10,251 nucleotides of DNA from Bdellovibrionales bacterium (lineage in GTDB: Bacteria > Bdellovibrionota > JAFGOL01), in assembly GCA_022710165.1 (NCBI GenBank), contig JAKLHL010000044.1, forward strand, positions 1 to 10,251, read 5' to 3'. The translations under genes and the position numbers were made by a program. Shown here piece after piece: positions 5,590 to 10,251 of this stretch (the first letter of the stretch is position 1; every line of letters begins with the position of its first letter). The notes below the pieces were generated by a model that had not been told where the DNA came from, ran no database searches, and saw nothing but the letters and a program-made list of their open reading frames with translations.

Positions 5590-6932
5590 GAATTTGGTAT
5601 TATATCCACAGACAAAAGATACTTAGACAAAGAGATGTATACAGCAGAGGCTATTATTACCGATATGCCGATTATGATCGGCGCAGAGACAGGAAGGTAT
5701 GATTTGCTTTTTTTCCTGAAAATAAAAGGTATTGAGCCTCCTACAATTGAGCCTATCACTATGTTGGCTAGCATTACAATGGTCACAACGAGGTGATCCT
5801 TTATGTTGCCTTCTGTATAGAAGAAAAGGATGGTGCCGAATATAGCGGAGCACAATAAACCGAATATGGCGCCTATCTTAAATTCAAGTTTCACTATTTC
5901 CATGATGTCGGTTATCTCTAAAAGGCCTATATCAAAATCCCTGGACGTAGAGCTTGATGCCTGGAAAGCTATCAAAGCCGGAAGTATCACAAGAACAGGG
6001 AACGACGATAAAAGTTCAACTATCTGCGGATCAAGAAAGGATATATTTATGGATATTATGTACGAGGATGTCAACATTAGGACCAGAGATATCAGCGTCA
6101 TTATAGAACGTGCCTTTATAGGGTTCTTTATAGACAAGGAACCGGATATTTCCTGTACATCCTTGCTGATCTCTTCTTCTGTTATATAGGCTATGTCGTC
6201 GGCACTTATTAAACCCAGCATCCTCTTTTCACTGTCCACTACCGGAGCCTCTATCAATCTGTACCTGTTAAAGATGGAGATGGCTTTACTCTGATGTACG
6301 TCTATATCTATGGTTACTATGTTGTTATCCATTATCTTTGAAAGGATGGTGTCTGCCGGGTAAGTCATTATGTGCGAGATAGGTGCTGAACCGCAGACCT
6401 CTTCTTTCTTGTTCTTTAAATATATCTTAACGTAAGAGTCTGTGTGACCCTTGCTCTTTAATTCCTTTATTGCCTGGGAAACAGTCTCGTCTTTATCCAT
6501 CAGGATATATTTTGTGCTCATTATCCCGCCAGAAGTGTCAGGGGCGTACTTCAAGAGGTTATTAAGTATGCTGGCTGTCTCTTTTTTTAATAATTTTAAT
6601 ACAGCATCAGCATCTTTAGACGGCAAGGAGCCTATTATATCTGCACAGTCATCAGGGTTCATTATCCCAAGTATCTCTGTCAGCCTTTCTTTCTTGAGTA
6701 CGTTTATGGCCTTGGATATGGTGGGCTTGTCCTTTATCGCTGAGATTATCTTTGCGGCGATCTTGTTGTCATTTATGTGATCAAAGAACTGCTTCGTGTT
6801 CTCTGCGCTCATTACACTAAGTGCTGTGGCCATATCTGCCGGATGCACCCTTTCCGCCAGGGTCCTGATGTTCCTGGCATGCTCTGTTTTCAAGAGCTTT
6901 AATATGGTCTTACGAAGTATAGAAGTTTTCAC
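5574..6932 (-). CDS. MgtE-family membrane transporter with CBS domains, divergent pore
   Basis: A 452-residue protein with the full MgtE layout. Residues 1-130 are an all-helical N domain with MgtE repeats (LAERVHPADMATAL, LKKERLTEILGIMNPDDCADIIGSLP). About 131-250 is a CBS pair (PDTSGGIMSTKYILMDKDETV, then YRLIEAPVVDSEKRMLGLIS and ADDI). A connecting helix follows, then five membrane helices near 276-294, 310-326, 350-372, 381-404 and 415-440. MgtE proteins are Mg2+ channels gated by Mg2+ bound to the cytosolic domains. Here the motif PALIAFQASSSTSRDF (318-333) replaces the usual Gly/Asn-rich signature, and the last helix has no acidic residue, where Thermus MgtE has the selectivity Asp. Transport of Mg2+ is therefore uncertain. 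The start is GTG at 6932 with no obvious ribosome site; an upstream in-frame stop leaves no earlier choice. It heads a pair with recO. Confidence 0.82.
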   Translation of the reverse strand: MKTSILRKTILKLLKTEHARNIRTLAERVHPADMATALSVMSAENTKQFFDHINDNKIAAKIISAIKDKPTISKAINVLKKERLTEILGIMNPDDCADIIGSLPSKDADAVLKLLKKETASILNNLLKYAPDTSGGIMSTKYILMDKDETVSQAIKELKSKGHTDSYVKIYLKNKKEEVCGSAPISHIMTYPADTILSKIMDNNIVTIDIDVHQSKAISIFNRYRLIEAPVVDSEKRMLGLISADDIAYITEEEISKDVQEISGSLSIKNPIKARSIMTLISLVLMLTSSYIISINISFLDPQIVELLSSFPVLVILPALIAFQASSSTSRDFDIGLLEITDIMEIVKLEFKIGAIFGLLCSAIFGTILFFYTEGNIKDHLVVTIVMLANIVIGSIVGGSIPFIFRKKSKSYLPVSAPIIIGISVIIASAVYISLSKYLLSVDIIPNSWNLF

Positions 6933-6974
6933 AACGAACCAGGATTAGCATAAGTAATTGAAATTGTAAACAAG

Positions 6975-6994
6975 ACGCTGTCTTGACGCAGCGT
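6975..6994. promoter_or_regulatory. Inverted repeat in the divergent mgtE-like / KAS III region
   Basis: ACGCTG at 6975-6980 and CAGCGT at 6989-6994 are exact inverted repeats around an 8-nt centre, extendable by a G:T and an A:T pair. It lies in the 135-nt gap between the two divergent genes, upstream of the TTGACA box. It could be an operator or a weak hairpin. No T tract follows on the plus strand, so a terminator is unlikely. Confidence 0.35.
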
Positions 6995-7017
6995 TTAAGG
7001 CTTCCCTTTATAGACCT

Positions 7018-7046
7018 TTGACACAGAGGGCTTTATATCGTAATAG
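7018..7046 (+). promoter_or_regulatory. Candidate promoter of the KAS III gene
   Basis: A perfect TTGACA at 7018-7023, then 17 nt, then TAATAG at 7041-7046, which is a poor -10 (3 of 6). If real, transcription would start near 7053, giving a leader of about 15 nt that just holds the AGGGAG ribosome site at 7056-7061. Judged by eye only. Confidence 0.35.
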
Positions 7047-7055
7047 CTATGAGTT

Positions 7056-7061
7056 AGGGAG
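7056..7061 (+). promoter_or_regulatory. Shine-Dalgarno site of the KAS III gene
   Basis: AGGGAG ends 6 nt before the ATG at 7068 and supports that start. Confidence 0.7.
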
Positions 7062-7067
7062 TATAAA

Positions 7068-8081
7068 ATGAAGAAAATTGGCATTAGCGCGATCGAGTAC
7101 TATCTTCCAGAAAAGATCATAGATAATGATTTTTTTGAACATGCGAAGAACGATTTCCTTGAAGAAAAAGTAGGTATAAAAGAAAGACATATAGCAAGAG
7201 AAGATCAGGCTACAAGCGACCTAGCGGTTAAAGCAGTTAACCAGTTGATAGAGAAGAACAATATAAATAGGGACGAGCTGGACTTTATAGTACTTTGTTC
7301 TTTAAGCCCAGACTATGTGCTTCCTCAGACTTCTTCACAGGTACAGACCCTTTGCGAGCTCCCTACGTCCATATATTCTATTGATGTAAGGATGGGATGC
7401 ACTGGTTTTGTCCATTCACTTTCTGTGGCCCAAAGCCTTATAGCCGGTATGGGTTTCAAGAAAGGACTTGTCGTTACTGCTGACAAGTTCTCTATATATC
7501 TAAGTTACAGGGACTATACGGTTGACACACTTTTCAGTGATTCAGCAGCAGCCGTCCTTGTAGAAGAAGACCCAAAACTTTTTGAGATAGTAGCGCATGA
7601 CTTTGGTACTGACGGCACCGGTGTTGAACACATAATCATACCTGCCGGAGGTTCCAGGCTCAGGATAAGTGAAGAGACTTCAAAGTTCGAGAGCATAAAA
7701 CCTGGCATAGAACGTTCAAAGAATTACCTCTACATGAACGGAAGACAGGTCATGAAGTTCGCGAACAACACAGTTCCTTCATCAGCAGACAAGGTTTTCA
7801 AAAAATCAGGGACCACACTTCAAGACTTGGATTGGCTGGTACTCCATCAGGCCAACAAACTTATGTTAGAGAATATCGGCGAGCTTTTGGGCATAGATAA
7901 AGAAAAGAACTATATAAACCTCTGGAACAAGGGGAACACCATAGCTTCATCGATACCGATAGCGCTTAAAGAGATACTGGATAACAAGCAAAGGCTTAAC
8001 CATGGAAGGCATTGGATGATAGTTGGTTTTGGTCTTGGCTTTGCCTGGGGTACTACTCTTTTAAAGTACGTCGGTAAGTAA
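7068..8081 (+). CDS. 3-oxoacyl-ACP synthase III family protein (FabH-like thiolase-fold condensing enzyme)
   Basis: A 337-residue thiolase-fold enzyme. The Cys-His-Asn triad of KAS III is visible: C111 in MGCTGF, H260 in LHQAN and N290 in KGNTIASSIP. The N-terminal half has GIKERHIA (36-43), typical of FabH. The C-terminal MIVGFGLGFAWGTTLL is the usual glycine-rich end. FabH condenses acetyl-CoA or another acyl-CoA with malonyl-ACP to begin fatty acid synthesis. The chain is some 20 residues longer than E. coli FabH (317 residues), partly in the 195-225 region before the His motif. No acpP, fabD or fabG gene is adjacent, so it may be a specialised KAS III paralogue for an unusual lipid or secondary product rather than the housekeeping enzyme; I therefore give no symbol. 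The last 29 nt overlap the 3' end of the minus-strand membrane protein gene. Confidence 0.88.
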   Translation: MKKIGISAIEYYLPEKIIDNDFFEHAKNDFLEEKVGIKERHIAREDQATSDLAVKAVNQLIEKNNINRDELDFIVLCSLSPDYVLPQTSSQVQTLCELPTSIYSIDVRMGCTGFVHSLSVAQSLIAGMGFKKGLVVTADKFSIYLSYRDYTVDTLFSDSAAAVLVEEDPKLFEIVAHDFGTDGTGVEHIIIPAGGSRLRISEETSKFESIKPGIERSKNYLYMNGRQVMKFANNTVPSSADKVFKKSGTTLQDLDWLVLHQANKLMLENIGELLGIDKEKNYINLWNKGNTIASSIPIALKEILDNKQRLNHGRHWMIVGFGLGFAWGTTLLKYVGK

Positions 8082-9015
8082 CGTAAAAATAAACTCCAAA
8101 CATGAAGATGAACAGGCTGATGGCCTGCCAGATGGTTATGGCGTCAGCGCCTATAGTTGTCTTTGTGCCTATTGACCATTCAAATAGTTTAAGGAATGCC
8201 GCCTGGCCGACTCCTATGCCCGCAGGAGTTATTGGTATCGCCATTGTTAGCATCCCGGTAGGAACTATGAACAGATATGAACTTATGCTTAAAATACCAA
8301 AACCCAAAGCTCTCGTTATGATAAAGAAACCAAGTATGCAGAATATGTGATTAGCCATTGAGATCAAAAGTGCGTATGCCAGTATGCGTCTTTTATGTCT
8401 GTATATATGAAATGCGTCGTATAGTTCTCTTGCTATCCTGGAAAAAGGGATGTGGTCCATAAAATAATTGAACCATTTGGTCCTGCCTACCCTTTTTGAA
8501 AGACCTATTATTGAGAATATTATAAGCGCTATTAACGAACAACCCATTACTAAAGACAGACTTCTTAATGTTGCATGCTTCCATACTATTTCCATGTTTA
8601 TCAAAAATCCTATGCAACATATTAACATTAGCCCCAAAAGGCCTATTACCCTGTCTAGTATTATGGTCATTACGGCAGAAGTCTTTTTGTCTGGAGCTTT
8701 TTTTATTATGTATGCACTTTTGATTATGTCTCCGCTTACAGCACCTGGCAGTATGGAGGAAAAGAAAAGCCCTATGTAGAAGATAGGTATAAGGTCCCTG
8801 TTGTTGCAGTATATGTCCTGCCCGCTTAAAAGGATCTTCCATCTGTAGTATGTCGTGGATAAGGCAAAAATTATTATAAGTATAGCCAGGGACAGCAACC
8901 ACAAATTGTCTATTACTCTTGATATCGAATGAAGGTCAAGTTTGCCGGAGTAGATCATGTAAGCTACTAGGGCTATACCAAGTCCAGCCTTGAATATGTA
9001 AGCTAAAGTTTTCAT
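8053..9015 (-). CDS. Lysylphosphatidylglycerol synthase transmembrane-region / YbhN (UPF0104) family membrane protein
   Basis: A 320-residue protein with about seven to nine hydrophobic segments. The family's conserved motifs are present: LPGAVSGDIIKSAYIIK at 89-105, the DRVIGL element at 121-126, and the late PITPAGIGVGQAAF at 261-274. This domain is the membrane part of MprF, where it acts as a lysyl-phosphatidylglycerol flippase, and also occurs alone in YbhN- and AglD-like proteins of mostly unknown function. The synthase domain of MprF is absent, so a role in moving or binding a lipid is an inference. The ATG at 9015 has no strong ribosome site. A TAAAAT at 9026-9031 (minus sense), 11-16 nt upstream, could be a -10, but no matching -35 is evident. 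The gene converges on the KAS III gene with a 29-nt overlap and diverges from the EamA gene with only 39 nt between starts. Confidence 0.82.
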   Translation of the reverse strand: MKTLAYIFKAGLGIALVAYMIYSGKLDLHSISRVIDNLWLLSLAILIIIFALSTTYYRWKILLSGQDIYCNNRDLIPIFYIGLFFSSILPGAVSGDIIKSAYIIKKAPDKKTSAVMTIILDRVIGLLGLMLICCIGFLINMEIVWKHATLRSLSLVMGCSLIALIIFSIIGLSKRVGRTKWFNYFMDHIPFSRIARELYDAFHIYRHKRRILAYALLISMANHIFCILGFFIITRALGFGILSISSYLFIVPTGMLTMAIPITPAGIGVGQAAFLKLFEWSIGTKTTIGADAITIWQAISLFIFMFGVYFYVTYRRTLKE

Positions 9016-9054
9016 TGCTAATGATATTTTATCACAATAAGCTTTTGCTTGGCT

Positions 9055-9924
9055 ATGAGAGCTTTTATTTATCTCATAACGATATACTTGATATGGGGCA
9101 GCACCTATCTTGCGATGAGAGTGGGTGTTATGCCTGGGAGCGGTTTTGCTCCATTCATACTTGCAGGTTCCAGACTTGCCCTTGCGGGACCCATTCTTTT
9201 ATTTATCTCCCACCTAAAGGGCAACAGCCTCAAGATAGACTTTAAGGAAGCAAAAAGGCTTTTCGTTTCTGGATGTCTTCTTTGGTTCACAGGCCACGGA
9301 CTTATACTGTGGAGTGAACAGTATGTTGATTCAGGTTATACGGCTTTGATAATATCCTCACTCCCTGTTTGGGTATTGATAATGGATTCCATCTGGCAAA
9401 AAAAGCTTCCAAACTTTGTTCAGACTTTTCTGGTCTTGTTCGGCCTCATGGGAATAATACTACTGGTCTATCCAAAGATGGCGGGCTCAAAGCACAGCGA
9501 CTTTATAAGTACTGTAATGATAATAATAGGGACTATAAGCTGGGGTGCCGGTTCTTTGCACCAGCAAAAATATCCTGTAAAAAGATCTTCGCTGACCAGC
9601 TCCGGCTACCAGCAGCTTTTTGCCGGGCTTGTGCTTTTATCCGCTTCTTTCATTATGGGTGAGCCAATGCCTCATCCTGTAGCTTCTGCATGGATAGCCT
9701 GGGCGTACCTTACTATATTCGGCTCTATAATAGCGTTCACAGTATATGTTAAGGCCTTAAAGGAATTCCCTGCGGCGATGGTCATGACCCACGCATACGT
9801 GAACCCAATAGTAGCGGTCATACTTGGATACATAATATTATCCGAGCCTATAAGCCCTATAATGATACTCGGCGGCGCAGTGGTCTTAAGCTCCGTTTTT
9901 GCAATAATACTCAGGAAAAAATAA
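9055..9924 (+). CDS. EamA / drug-metabolite transporter (DMT) superfamily permease, YedA-like
   Basis: A 289-residue protein with ten predicted helices in two EamA repeats (about 1-130 and 140-289). The first begins IYLIWGSTYLAMRVGV, the hallmark DMT opening, and contains WFTGHGLILWSEQYVDSGYTALI. The second contains ISWGAGSLHQQKYP and FTVYVKALKEFPAAMVMT, then YVNPIVAVILGYIILSEPI. These are typical of YedA-type inner-membrane exporters of amino acids or small metabolites; the substrate cannot be told from sequence. The ATG at 9055 fits the family start. A TTG at 9049 in frame would add two residues; neither has a clear ribosome site. The downstream gene begins 1 nt after its stop, so the two form an operon. 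Confidence 0.87.
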   Translation: MRAFIYLITIYLIWGSTYLAMRVGVMPGSGFAPFILAGSRLALAGPILLFISHLKGNSLKIDFKEAKRLFVSGCLLWFTGHGLILWSEQYVDSGYTALIISSLPVWVLIMDSIWQKKLPNFVQTFLVLFGLMGIILLVYPKMAGSKHSDFISTVMIIIGTISWGAGSLHQQKYPVKRSSLTSSGYQQLFAGLVLLSASFIMGEPMPHPVASAWIAWAYLTIFGSIIAFTVYVKALKEFPAAMVMTHAYVNPIVAVILGYIILSEPISPIMILGGAVVLSSVFAIILRKK

Positions 9925-9925
9925 G

Positions 9926-10251
9926 ATGCATATATTGATATTGCTCTTATCATTAATATCGCCTCTACGTCCAGAGACCTTGGACCCTTATGACATATCT
10001 TTAAGTGATGGAGAGATAGAAGGACAATACAGGGATGAAGACGACATTAAGAAGGATGAGCTTGATATATATAACTCTTACAAGGGCCCTTCGAACTCTT
10101 TAATTAACACCGGTTTTGTGCTCTTTCCTTTCTATAACGACGGGGATGGGGAAAGTGCGGCTTTTGGTTTGGATGGCATGTATTATTTCAGGCGTAGCAA
10201 AGAGCCTCCGTACAGCAAGCCTTCTTATATAAGGGGTGTGATAGCCGCAGG
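9926..10251 (+). CDS. Secreted protein, possibly outer-membrane beta-barrel (N-terminal fragment, runs off window)
   Basis: An open frame from the ATG at 9926 to the right edge gives 108 residues with no stop. Residues 1-13 (MHILILLLSLISP) are strongly hydrophobic and resemble a short signal peptide, although a basic residue before it is missing. An acidic region follows (DGEIEGQYRDEDDIKKDELD). From about residue 63 the sequence turns to glycine/aromatic beta-rich text, including GFVLFPFYNDGDGESAAFG and GMYYFRRSKEPPYSKPSYIRG. This resembles the first strands of D15/Omp85-like surface antigens, where a GxGaaGlYyFR strand precedes an RPS motif. That resemblance is from memory and weak. An AGGA lies 9 nt upstream, inside the 3' end of the EamA gene, and the start is 1 nt after the EamA stop. 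Reality as a gene is likely; identity is open. Confidence 0.6.
   Translation, partial: MHILILLLSLISPLRPETLDPYDISLSDGEIEGQYRDEDDIKKDELDIYNSYKGPSNSLINTGFVLFPFYNDGDGESAAFGLDGMYYFRRSKEPPYSKPSYIRGVIAA

Noticed and set aside
5830..6189. 119-codon plus-strand frame
   Set aside because: It lies wholly antisense to the MgtE-like membrane domain and looks like the complement of hydrophobic codons; no ribosome site or motif.
6975..6994. Inverted repeat as an intrinsic terminator
   Set aside because: The stem is short, there is no T tract, and it lies between divergent starts where no transcript needs to end.
8393..8902. 169-codon minus-strand frame
   Set aside because: It is the shifted frame of the YbhN-like gene, rich in His, Cys and Arg in the way shadow frames of hydrophobic genes are.
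1..10251. CRISPR, tRNA, insertion sequence, toxin-antitoxin or defence system
   Set aside because: No spaced repeats, cloverleaf-like segment, transposase motif or nuclease/toxin pair was seen; all gene products fit housekeeping or envelope families.

Overview
The window looks like ordinary chromosome from an uncultivated or poorly known diderm (Gram-negative) bacterium. An ADP-heptose epimerase (lipopolysaccharide inner-core precursor), a mannose-1-phosphate guanylyltransferase, a lipid-phosphate phosphatase and a possible outer-membrane protein point to an outer membrane with surface glycolipids. G+C looks intermediate (judged by eye, not counted). Ile codons are very often ATA and Arg codons often AGG or AGA throughout, a bias seen in many thermophiles and candidate-phylum bacteria but not enough to name a lineage. 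I saw no tRNA, rRNA, CRISPR array, transposase, integrase or phage gene. Coding density is very high: no gap exceeds about 140 bases.

Left part (1-3928). The 3' end of an ssb gene runs in from the left edge and meets a four-gene minus-strand operon tail to tail at a perfect 16-bp hairpin that can terminate transcription both ways. Read in its own direction the operon is: SPOR-domain membrane protein (3928-3326), mannose-1-phosphate guanylyltransferase (3321-2230), PAP2 phosphatase (2233-1553), cyclic-2,3-diphosphoglycerate-synthetase-like GTPase (1547-231). Junctions are a 4-nt gap, a 4-nt overlap and a 5-nt gap, so co-transcription is very likely.

Middle (3929-6932). hldD is transcribed divergently from the SPOR operon and overlaps the 3' end of recO by 47 nt, tail to tail. 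recO starts inside the last codons of an MgtE-family membrane protein gene, giving an mgtE-like/recO minus-strand pair.

Right part (6933-10251). A 135-nt divergent region with a small inverted repeat and a TTGACA box separates mgtE from a KAS III (FabH-like) gene. That gene overlaps, tail to tail, a YbhN/MprF-type integral membrane protein gene. An EamA/DMT transporter gene starts about 39 nt from that gene's start, in the opposite direction, and is followed after 1 nt by the start of a secreted, possibly outer-membrane, protein cut by the window edge.

As a set, the genes suggest envelope biogenesis (GDP-mannose, ADP-heptose, lipid phosphate turnover, acyl-chain initiation, membrane transport) mixed with DNA maintenance (SSB, RecO). 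The points most worth following are the GTPase of a cyclic-diphosphoglycerate-synthetase family inside a GDP-mannose operon, an SSB without the acidic tail, and an MgtE homologue with no acidic residue in its membrane helices. I found no convincing new defence or mobile system.
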